A DNA stretch of 64,000 nucleotides from Gymnothorax reevesii (lineage: Eukaryota > Chordata > Actinopteri > Anguilliformes > Muraenidae). The notes under the pieces are model-generated. The model had not been told where the DNA came from, made no database searches, and was given only the letters and a program-made list of their open reading frames with translations. A program made the position numbers and the translations under genes. Of the stretch, positions 12,001 to 24,000 are shown piece after piece. Location of the stretch: assembly GCA_029721435.1 (NCBI GenBank), contig CM056576.1, forward strand, positions 70,573,876 to 70,637,875, written 5' to 3'. Each line of letters starts with the position of its first letter. The stretch's first letter is position 1.

Positions 12001-15000
12001 GAGAAGGGAAAAAAAAAAAAAAAAAATGATGTATACATGGTTATTGATTTTTCTTAACGGTTATGATTTGTTATCCGTGTAGCCGTTTACACGAGTAGAT
12101 GTTGGCACCCCTACTCCCTGGCATAATTCCACACGAAACAGTCACAGTCTTAAAATTTCCAGGCGAGTGGCTAAAACCTCGCCAAGGAATTCAAGGCAAG
12201 CTTTATTTGCGGCCCTCGCAGCTCGTTCAAAAACTGGGGCAACCAAAAGAATGCAAAGATTGGATGTCCACTGGATTTTTTGCAAGGAACTTCTTTCCTG
12301 TGATGGGCATGTTACTTCTAGATTCATTTCGAGGTACAGGGTCCATACTGATGCATGACAAGACAAAACTTTAGTTTACCTCTTATATAAAACAAGCTGA
12401 GATTTTGAGAAGCATCCTGAACCTATTCTGCAATATAAGCTTAAACCTCTAAATGCAGTTGCATGGGCCAAATGGAAATCCATCCAGAGAATAAAGAAAC
12501 AAAGTGCAGATTCACAAAAAAAAAAAAAAACCCAAAGCATCTTTTTATTCAAATGTACCTAAAATTAAAGAAGGAATAAAATGAGAACAAAATCGTCAGC
12601 ATTATGAAATTGTCAGTTGCATTACGGGGGCTTCCCTCAATAGCTGCTTAACCTGACACGGCTCAAAAGAATCAATGAACTAGGCTTCGGCCGTTGGAGG
12701 CGACGGCTTAGGGTATATCCCCGAATGCCCCCAATCCTCTTATTCCCCAATCCTCGAGTAGACCCAATACATTATAAAGCCCCTCAGGTCATGACCTTTC
12801 ATTTGAACTTAATTTCAGGTCAATCGAACAAATGGTTCTGAAGATATGGCCAAAATGGTAATTTTCCATCACAAAGCTCCACCTGGTGGCAAAATATTGA
12901 ACCTTACAGGTATGATGTCATCATGTGACACGTTGTGAGGTCATGACCTTTCATTTACACTTGATTTGAGGTCAATTGAACAAATATTTCCAGAGATATG
13001 ATAAAAACAGTGATTTTTCAGTTTTTGACCCCTGGTGGCCGATCTAGAAATTGTAAATTGTGCAAAATCGAATCAGTTCTTCCTCTTTATGATGCTTATT
13101 TAAATGCAAAACATGACATTTCTAATTGAAATATTACTGAAGATATCGCGTTAACACGTAGGGCGGCGCGGTGACAGCTGTTGGACCAATTTACGACAAT
13201 TTACGACAAAAGACACTAAAACATAGAAAGAAATGTGACAGCGGGCCTCAAATGCACAAATTAACTTGGGAAATTGCTGCGGGAGTCAAAGCTGTTAAGA
13301 AAAGAAAAATAACCAAACTGACTGAATATTTCAAAACTGCGGGCCTCAAAGAGACAGAAAACCCTCCAGCATTAGCGGCTATCCAGGTGATGCTAATTAG
13401 CTACCACCAGCAAGGTTGTTGAGCGCACTGGCAGCTGAAGACTGTACGGAACCACTTGCAGCTGGTGCTGACACAGGATAGCTGGCAAGCTAGGTGTAGC
13501 TAGGCAGGTAGGTAGCTTAGTACAACAACAATATTAGAAAATGTAGGCTCTATTTTCAGTCAAGTCTGTTCCAGTCCACTGTAACTGAAGAGTTTCACCA
13601 CAAACCGCAAAGTTCGTGATTTAGTGATTTTCATCTGCTTTTGTTGTTCAGTATTATTATTCAAATTTTGGTTGTATAAATGATTCAAACAATAATTGTT
13701 CGTATTAATAATCATTTCTGAAATTGGAAATATGTTAAGAGTGGCCTTGTTATTTTTCCAGGACCCTTCCTCAGCACGTAGCGACGTGATGAATTTGCCG
13801 TCAGATATCCGATGGGATACTAAATTTGATCCGCTGCAGTTTAACGGTAGCACGACAGAAAACTGTTTTCCATGTATGTACAAAAGACTGCTCACTAGTT
13901 TTGTAGTATCACTGCAAAGAAGTTTGTCATTAGGTTCTGACCAGAATTATAATATAGGCAGCTAATGGGTATACACTGTACGATTTTAGGCCATCCCAAA
14001 CGAAAGATGACCATTGTAGGAGAAACGTGGAGAAATCTTTTGCCGTGGCTCTAAAACGGTGGTCTTACGTCGCACTGTGAGACAGGTTAAAGGACGGCCG
14101 TTGTCAGCGTCTTCCGACCAGAGATTACCGGAGATTAAATTCTGACAATGTCAGAAATTTAGGATGACTATCTCAGTGTGACAGCTGCTACGACCTACGT
14201 CTACTAATTAGCCAAGATAAATGCAGCAGGAAATAAAATGATAACCGTTTATTTTTTTAAATAAACATAATTATTTATAGGTTACGAGCTGATGCCGGCA
14301 GTGATTCATGTAGACACACATTGGAGTTAAATCCCGGACTCAATCCATTTGATTTTAACGGGCATTTAATTGCATACAGTCCTTCACATTTGCCTTGTCG
14401 TGTGAACTGAATAAAATAAATAAAATACAAATACAAATCGGTCTCAAAGAGAACAAGCATTAAAATATTTCACAAATGGGACTTGCCAACCCATCAGCTT
14501 TTGAAGGCTATGAACCATTAACCTTACAGAACAATTATTCTTCAAAAAGCAAAGCCATTCAGAATTAACCAGCGTTACACACGGTATTCAGTTTTGCGAA
14601 GTATTAAGAGCGGAACGTAAGGCAGAGCAATTTCTTCCCCACAATATCAGACAATGAAATTTTTGCAAAAGTGATATTACCCTAGAATATCAAAAATATG
14701 CCCTGGGCTGGGGTATGGGAAAAGCACCAAAGTTGTGTAATAAAATATCATTCATCGTGTGTCTTATAAATCGAAATGCATCTTTCCTATTCTTTAATTT
14801 AAAATTGTAGTTTACTCTTTCTACAGTCAAGACAGGCCGCATTATAACCAATAATTTAAAAACAACGCATAATGTCAAGGCTTTTGTCGTCAAGAGTTTG
14901 CCGTCATGACTGAGAGCAAAGTCCTTTAGACTGAACAAATTAGTCGTTTCAATTTTTCCATTTTGTCCAAATTCCACGTTTTCAAAGATTGTTTTAGTTC

Positions 15001-18000
15001 CCCTTCAGTGGATATGAAATTGGTCCCCTTGTCTGATCAAATTTCATTCACTTGTCCTCTTCTTGAGATAAAAGGCCTGAGACCATTAATACGAGTCCAT
15101 ATCTAAAGAACGAGCCACTTCAAGGTGTATTACTCTAACTAAACAGGTGAAAATGACTCCATATCTTGATTGTGGAACGCCCTCTCTACAATTGGACCAA
15201 AGTAATCCACTCTTCCTTGTGTGAAAGGAGGTAGGTCAGGGGTTATCTGACCCTTTGGCAGGTCAGCCATTTTTTGTTCACCAACAAATACATTAAGACG
15301 TCGGCATACTACACAATCCATGATCACTTTTCTTGACAGTCAATTGGGCACAAGGGATCCAATACTTTTGTCTCCGTATAGAAAACGCGGTTTCTCCCAC
15401 CATGTCCTACTTTCCAGTGGATCTCTCGAAGAACGAGTTTGAACACAGGGTGATCCTATGGGAGGATGGCCAGGTGTTTTGCATCTTCCAGCATAGCTGC
15501 TTTACTTAGCCTCCCACCCACTCTTAATGCCTCCTTTGACAATTACACAATAGCTGTCTCTGCTTTGTCCAAGTCATCTTGAGAAAGGTTTTTCACTCTA
15601 ACACCATCTTTGAAATTTCTTATCTCTGCTTTTGTTACGTGCCTGACAAGACTTAATAAATGTCTTGATCTCTGTTATGGCTTGGTGAAAGGTGTTTATA
15701 AATCCTTGCTGAGAGCTCCACTCGGTGCGTCCACCCACTACTGTGTTTATTTGGTTCCGTCATACACACCAGTCCTCTCCCAGTCCTGAGAAGAAACAAG
15801 CCGGAATGAAAGTTATTTCCGGTTCGTTCACGACTCCATTCAGCGGCTTCCGGATTGCTACGCTCTCACAGAATAGGATACCTTCACAAATTCATGCGAC
15901 AACCGGGATACACTGACAGAGACAATGTCTGCTTATATTACCTTCTGTAAAGAGCGGATTATTCCCAAGAAAAGTATTGTTGTGTATCCAAATAACAAAC
16001 TATGGATTTCCAAAGCTCATAAGAGCGCCATCAACAGGCATAACATGTTTATTAATCAGGGTGATGAAATCCGGTACAGAGATTTACAGAAACAGTTAAG
16101 AAGAGAAATTAAGATTGTCCTTATAATTTCGCTTCGCCAAGTTCAGCGCATGCTAAGAGCTGGGAAATCTTGGCCGGCTTGGGATGGTGTGAAATCTATC
16201 ATAGGGTTGAAGTCCAACAAGCGCCCAGTCTCCCTCAATAGCAAAACTGACCCTGAGCTGTCAAATGAACTGAACTCCTTTTACAACCGCCTCAATGTTC
16301 TCAATTTTAGCAATGAGCTAGCAGCTTTTAAGAATGATGTTTTTCCTCAATGATTGTTATTTTTAACCTAGAGCAGGCAGTTTGCAACCCTTCTGATTTT
16401 GTCAGATCACTGTAAACAGGGACGAAGTTGTGAAACTTCTTCACTGCACAAAAGAAAGGAAGAGTCCTGGTCCAGATGGGGTTGGAGGGCAGATTTTGAA
16501 AATGCGTAGGCTATCAGTAGGCTCCTTCATAAGCCTGATTCATGCATCTTGTGGTCGGCGCGGTCAGCACGCCCCACACGGTGAAATAACGTAATTGCGG
16601 CCATGACGACAGAGCGCGGAGGGTCTGCGGAGGCTCTGAACGCCGAGCCACGCACCTGGAGGATTTGGTAACAACGAGGGCGGGGTCACACAGACCGCGT
16701 TGTAATGATTGGCTAGCTTCAGGATCCGGAAGTACGTATACTTATTAAAAATAAAATTGAAAGCTTTGAGGAAAAGCCAGCTGAACATACAAGTAGCTCA
16801 AAATATTGATTATTATTGATATTGATATATACCCAATTATTGTAATAGTAGAGAAAGAGCAGCCAGTAATATTTGTTTTCACAGCGACGTACTGTCTAAT
16901 CTAATCAAAATAACTGGGCCATGCATTTGGTAGTAGTAGTAGTAGTAATAATAATAATAATAGTTACAGTATGATAGTAAAAATGAACGTATTGATCAAA
17001 TAAGATTGAGTAGCGCAAGATTAGAACAGGCCCGTTCTTCGAGCCTTTTTGACCGCATCATCGACGTTTGTGGGGACCATGTGTGCCGTCTGCACTGCTG
17101 AAACCGCACCGACCGAAAGAAACATGAATCAGGCTCAAGTGACTAATGCACTCTGCACAGACACGTTATCCACATTTTGACTTTCTGCCCTTTGCATCCT
17201 TCTTGATGTCAACATCAATGTGCAACACAGCTGAATGCCTCTTTGTACATATTTTACAAGTCATCCTTTTACAATCTTTACTCATGTGTCCCTTGGAGAC
17301 ACAGCCAAAACACAATGCATTTATTTTAAATAATTCAACTTTACCTCTGTGCTTCTTTTGTCAAACTCTTTGCATAACTCTATGCTGTAATCTCCTTTGC
17401 AAAACAAGCATGTTTTCTGTGGCCTAGATGTTGTGTTGCCAGTGTTCGAAATTTCACACTTTTGTTCAGGTCTTTCTGTCAGGGTGGCAAAACTGCTCTT
17501 ATTCAATGATGAACTGGGAACTTTTTTGAGTCGAAGACATGGCTTTTTGCCTTTTGCTGCAGTATCTTGAAGGTCCCCAAAGAGAGGGTTGTAATGTGAA
17601 AAAAACCACTAGATGGCAGTATTGACCTTTTTTTTGTTAAGCCCAGTCTGGAGCTAGTTTTGGGCATGTCCTGGGCATGTCTGAGAGGGGAAGTCCCAGA
17701 GAATTGAAAAAAGTCTGGAAGGTGGGAGGGGGCTGCAAAAGAATACATAAGGAGAAAAATTGAGAGAGTAAAGTAGTAGTAGAAATTGCAAGGACAAGGA
17801 TACATTTGACCAGACCTTTCACTCTTTTCAAGACCTGTGAAGCTTTTTGTGGATTTTTTCCTGTGTTGGAGCATTTTCCTCACCCTGAACATCACCAAGC
17901 AACCCCATCTCAAGGGACTGTAAATATTTTTTTCTTGTATATTATCAATCTTGGTCAGTAGTATTAATTGTAGGTTTGTGTTCGTCTTTATTTAAATCGG

Positions 18001-21000
18001 TCTGAGTTTTAAATTTTTGTCTGTCATCCCTTGCTGTCGTAAATGTCATAAATTGGAGCCATAACAGGGTCGACAGCGATGTTGGCTTCTCTTTCAATAA
18101 AATTCACAAGTTGTCGAAACTTGGCTCATTGGTGTGCGCGCTTAAGTCATACGCCATCGCCCTCCATTTCTCTCTGAGTTGAAATGGCAGTTATGACTTC
18201 ATGTGTGTAAGATTGTTCATGTCTTGCAGCATTTCACTGTCACTCAATGCATTACAGCATGTTCTCAGAAATGGTAAATATTTGCTCAAGCCTTTCCTGT
18301 CCTCTCTCCGGATTCCATCCCAATTCAATATCTGTTCTTGGTAGGCTATAGCAATTAAAACTTTATTAACAAAGTGTATGCAGCAGTGTTTTTGCTTCTG
18401 CATACCCCCTTTGAGGATCCATGTGAAGGCAGCCTTTCACTATTGCCTTTGTTTGTCCATGAGTAAACTGTGGAAGAAAGAGCAATCAGACTCTGTTGTT
18501 GTTTGCTTTGGTTTCTACAACATGTTCAAATGTTTCAATGAAGGTAATTCAATGGGTCACCTTCAAAAACCGGCACCTCTCTGGTTGGCAGGAGTAAGAG
18601 CCTCTGATCTTTCACTAACATTCGAGCGATTTAATTTTGTCCTCTCATTATATCAAACGTGCCTCCATGTGGTTGTGTGTGAAGCTGAGCAGCATCTTGT
18701 AAACAGTCATTTGGGCTGGATTGTTGGTAAGTGAATTTTTGATGAGCAGAGAGTAATGGTTGCATTACAGGTACCTGTTGAGATGACCATGACAGGCCAC
18801 AAGGGGCAGGATACTTGGCAGGTTTTTGTGGAATTTTATTTTGTTCCTCCTCATCATCAAAAGACCAAAATCATAATCACCAGCTCCATAATCGTCATCA
18901 TTGGCATCATTATTATTATCATTCACGTCTTCCAATGCTATATTTTCCATTGATGCCAGATATTCATTTATGCGATCTGAGGAATCAACAGTAGAGGTGG
19001 ATTTTTCATCCTCATCAACATCCAATACTTTCAATTTTGCATTAGCAGCTGAAATTTCCACTTCCAACAAATTTTTCTTTTCTTGCTCTTAAGTTTGCTT
19101 CTATCTCCGATGCCTTCTTTTGCTCTAGGGCAGCAACACGAGCAATTAGAGCAGCTTTTTCACCTTCTGCCAGCGCAACAAACCAAGCTGGTGCTTGAAT
19201 TAGTCCTTTTGGATTTCCTTTCCAACATTATCAGGTCTTTTTCTTTCACACTTTGTACCTTTACCTCCTGCTGTGGTTCTGAAAAGCCTTTTAGCCATTT
19301 TACAACATTATCTTAAATTCTTGTATTGATGCCATTTTTGGCAGGAACCACTAATAATGATCCTCTCCTTTCTTCATCATCTTGTAATTGCTGTACCATC
19401 CAGTAAAGTGTCCTGAACTCATTCATTCTATCAATAAATTTACTGGACAGTGGTTTGACCAAATCAACATTTTTAACATCAAAAAGGAGTGTTTCAATGG
19501 CATTCCTTTTGCTTGTGAGCTGCCCAAGTTTAGCTTTCCTTGCATTATATTGTTTTTCCATTTAAGATTCAAGGGCCTCTTGAGTTGGCTTTACTTGCCT
19601 TTTCTCAGGTGCAGGCAAGGAAACAATCTTTTCTGTTCCTCCTTTAGTCACTCCACCAACAGCAGCGTTTAATTCATAACTTTCATCATGCACAGACATA
19701 ATGGCAAACAAAGGGTCAATATTATTCCCTTAACAACAGCAGCGGTCCTCTCTGCACAAACAGCTTTCGATATCAAGAATGCACCAAATAGCAATCTTTG
19801 TCCACAAAATGTCACAGCGCTGCACAGAGTTTGATTGTTGTGACATCATCCGTCCAATTTAGATCCACATTTAATGTTACCACAACTTCTATATCGTATT
19901 ATTCATCCATCGCGTAACGCTATTCAGTCTTCATTCAATCAAAGAATCGTTAATAGGCCTTTTGCAGCAAGCAATCATGTGACAACTTCCCGCGTAGCAA
20001 CAAGTCTCTGGCGGGCAAGCTAACCAGGCATTCCTTGACAACACGAAGGGCTTGAGTGATCGGGAGTTCAATACCAAAAATATAGAGTCCGTTTCCGTAA
20101 CTTGTATTTTAGTTGACGGCTTAGTTTACCAGATATAGTTAAAGTAAGTTTAGATAAATTGTTCTAGGTGGATTTTTAGAAGAAATCAACAAGCAGAGAC
20201 CAATTATCAAGGTTGATTGCTTTGCACTGGACGAGACATTCTCAGGTATGTTTTCAACAGTTTTACCTCTCGTATTCTATGGAGGGTGATTTGTGCCATA
20301 ATTAAATACAATACACACATTGAAATACAATGCACTTATTGAAATACAATACACATATCGAAAATACAATACATGCCTCGAAATACAGTACACACCTCAA
20401 AAATACAATACATGTGTAACAGGAAATACAGTACTAAAATAATTCCTTTTTCAATGTCTATCAGGAATATTCATGCCAAAATGAATGCATATCACACCTC
20501 CAAATGCAATACAAACCTTGAAAATACAATACAAATGTAACAATAAATACAATACAAAAATGCTTTGTTTTTCAATGTCAGTCAGGGATATTTGTGCCAA
20601 AATTAAAACAATACAACCGTATTGTTTTTCAAGTTGTGTATTGTATTTAAATGAGTGTACTGTATTTCAATGTGTGCATTGTATTTCCATGTGTGGTTTT
20701 GGCACCATGTAAATTTTAGTCAATGAGCTCCGACCAATTAATATGATTGGACGAGGCTTTCCATAGAGTGCCTAAGTCACGCCCGGTTGGTACTCTGATG
20801 TATACGATGGTCTGGGTGAATACACTTGTCTGATTGGCTGGCAGGTGTTAATTAAAACCGTGAAACCGCACAGATAGTTCGGCTACGTTAGTTTGACCGT
20901 TCGAAGTGGGAAATTCATCCGCTATCAACCGATAACCATAGCAACGTAAGAGCACTGGCATTTGGCTAGGTATAACAGAAACCTAGATACTCATTTATCT

Positions 21001-24000
21001 CCAGGGGACTGTTTCAATAAACTTAACTTGTCTGACCGAGTTAGACCATCAGTCGAGTGAAAAGTCGGTCCTTCGACAGACCACGTCCGTCAGGTGTTTC
21101 AATAAAACAAAAGTAGGATGTCTGACCATGGTCCGACGGTTCATCACTGTTCGTTCGAAGTTGCGTGAGAGTTTACACCTCAGCGATGCACTGCTTCGCT
21201 ATTTGACGTTCAAATATTCGAAATAAGTTAACATTAAATCAAATAAGAAAAAAAACCGATTTTGATTAGGTAGATCATTAACTTCTATTCAGGCATAAAT
21301 TAACGGCGCACATTGCTGTACGATGTCACATAACGTTAAGTATCATTTTCAGTAGGCTGTAAACTGAATACAGTCCAGCTAATTCAAAGCAGTCTTTGCT
21401 CATTGTGCACTCTGTGCTAAAACTACGATTGGCAACAAAACAAAACTATTCAACACACAAAAGACATTAAAACATTCCTATCGTCACAATCGCTCATTTT
21501 ACAGAATTGAGTTAAGCTGCTTTCACACTGGACGAAAAACGAATGTTTCGCACGACAGATTATACAAAGTCAATGCAAAGACACGAGATCGTCCTGCGGG
21601 GCGGTTAACAATAGGTGCTGCAGGGATAAGGACCGTAAAAATTAAAGTAGCGAAGTAATCACCCTTTATTCATTGAACGACAGTAACTGTGTACAGTTAC
21701 AAAGGAAGCTAACATGTCCACTTCATGTGTCAGCGACTGCTGACAGTTCGCTGAATACATGCTCTGACAACAGACTGATTTCAGCTCGCTATCTCAACGG
21801 AAACCATTATTTGTATTTGTAGGCTTGTTGGTCCGAATAAATCAGCTGGCCAGCGTAGGCGCCTGGCCAATCCTGGCCACGCAGGGCGTATCTAGCCAAG
21901 ACCCAGCCTGCATCGTGCCAAAACTGCATATCGAAATACAATACTGCATATCGAAATACAATACAAGGTGTATTGTATTTCATTGCGAGGCTTTTGGCAC
22001 AATGCTCGAAATACAATATGCCTCGAAAATACAATACATGAGTAACAATAAATACAATACAAACATAATTTGTTTTTCCAATTTCGGTCAGGATTATTCA
22101 TGACAAAATTAAATACAATGCGCACATTGAAATACAATACATGTATTGAGAATACAATACACATCTTAAAATACAATACACATCTCGAAAATACAATGCA
22201 GTTGTATTGTTTTAATTTTGGCACTAATATTCCTGACTCACATTGAAAAACAAAGCATTTTTGTATTGTATTTACTGTTACACATGTATTCTATTTTCAA
22301 TATATGTATTGTATTTTCAAGATGTGTATTGTATTTAAGCATTTTTGTATTGTATTTATTGCTACACATGTATTGTGTTTTCAAGATGTGTATTGCATTT
22401 CAATAAGTGCATTGTATTTCAATGTGTGTATTGTATTTAATTATGGCACAAATCACCCTCCATAGTATTCATACCGCCGATCACCCCAGATTTTGTAAAA
22501 CTTCTGAATTTGACTTCGTAGAGTATCCAGGCACTCAACTTTCAGAGATAAAAATAATTGGTTCTTTACGATCAGGCCGTTTTGCATCCAAATAAGCTTA
22601 TGAGCGAAGCAGTGACCGCTGGTGAACTGGAAACGGGAGTAGGCTTGGGCCGATTGACGACTGAATCGGCAATTGTCGATGGTTGGGCTCCATGGCGATT
22701 GCCAGTTTACCCGCCGATGCCCCGGGCCCCCATTCACTGTCCCTTTCCCATGCTTCTTAAATAGCAGCGCTATGTTCCAGAGCCATGACAAGCCTGGTTA
22801 CGTTCAGTGGCGCTGGCCTGACACTCACACTAAGGCGCAAAGAATTCATCTTGCACTCGATGCACGAGAGCTTTGCGATCTATTTATATTTTGGCCAAAA
22901 AATTGAGCTTGTAAGTGAGATGGTCACCAAGCCACGCCCCTCATCTTACGGTCTATAATATTACCTTATATTAGCGTCTGCAGGAAAATTAATGGGGAAA
23001 TGAAAATAGTACGGAATATCATGTTTTGCACAAGGACGGGAACCAGTGAGCTGTTGGCATGTTGCACTCGTATTTGGGTTTATTGGTTTTACAAATTTCA
23101 TGAAACTTTTCCACATTCACAAGAATTAATTTCATTAAAGAGATGTGTTTAAAAAAAAAAAAAAAAAACAGTGGCATAAATGTTCTAAATATGTTGCATC
23201 TTTATTGAACAATAGTTAAAGACAGCAATCTTGCAAAATAGAGTCACTATGATGTCGAGTGTACCAGATGGCAGCAGAAGATTGACCGCAAGTGATAGAT
23301 GGAGCAGGAACTGCCAAGCAGCATGTCTGCAATGGGCGGTTTTACATAGAAGAGTTTCTTATTGACAAGGTATAGAAGCGAAGGGTCGCAGTCGCATGTA
23401 GGGTAATAAAATAATGTGACTGTACAGGCTAAATATTCGGTGTTTGTCTGACCTCAAGGTTCATACTCATTTTAAATATTTAAGTGGTAAAAAAAGACCT
23501 GAGGCTGATAAGGAAAAAAAGACTCCTGGCGATGTCAGGTGATTAACTGGGCCACTCTACCACTTTATTTTCATTCTCTGAAACCAATTTAGAGTTTCCT
23601 TGGCAGTCTGTTTGGCATCATTGTCTTGCCAAAATGTCCGCCCTCGTTTCATCTTCAGTATCCTGGTAGATGGCAGCAGATTCTTATCAAGAACGTCTCG
23701 GTACATTTCTCCATTCATCCTTCCTCCTATTATATGACGTCTGCCAGTACCACATGCAGAAAAACAGTCCTACACCATGATGTTTCCACCTCCAAACTTC
23801 ACTGTTGGCATGGAATTTTGGGGATGATGTGCTGTGCTGTTTGTCCTCCAAACATGGTACGTGCCATGACATCCAAAGAGCTTGATTTTGGTCTCATCTC
23901 ACCTGACTATATTCTCCAGTATTTGACAGGCTTGTCCAAATGTTGTGCAGCAAACATCAAATGAGCTTCAACATGCTTTTTCTTCAGCAAATGAGTCTTA

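Larger units (their letters stand above)
20278..22464. mobile_element. Giant foldback element B with AAATACAATAC arrays (2.19 kb)
   Basis: The ends are TATGGAGGGTGATTTGTGCC and its complement ending CACCCTCCATA, flanked by exact GTATTC copies (20272-20277 and 22465-22470), a 6-bp target duplication. Both arms are arrays of an AAATACAATACAC-like word spaced about 14-20 bp apart. There are roughly 15 in 20300-20700 and about 20 in 21920-22440, with orientation flipping at 20620, at 21965 and at 22205. There is no transposase. The terminal signature is shared with element A at 592-3345. The spacer (20710-21900) is ordinary sequence. Confidence 0.85.

Noticed and set aside
13171..13965. Lysine-rich frame and a second frame considered as exons of a plus-strand gene.
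   Set aside because: No family recognised and no convincing splice pairing; left as unassigned intron sequence.
18756..19316. Plus-strand frames including a serine-rich one ([10 protein letters not shown]...).
   Set aside because: Antisense to the BEL/Pao gag remnant; the acidic Asp/Asn linker on the other strand explains them.
21807..22406. Tyr/Ile/Phe-rich frames such as [10 protein letters not shown] in the right arm of element B.
   Set aside because: They are translations of the AAATACAATAC array in each frame, not proteins.
20300..22440. Regularly spaced AAATACAATAC words, considered as a CRISPR-like array.
   Set aside because: Spacing is irregular, orientation flips within arms, and the setting is a vertebrate intron inside a transposon.
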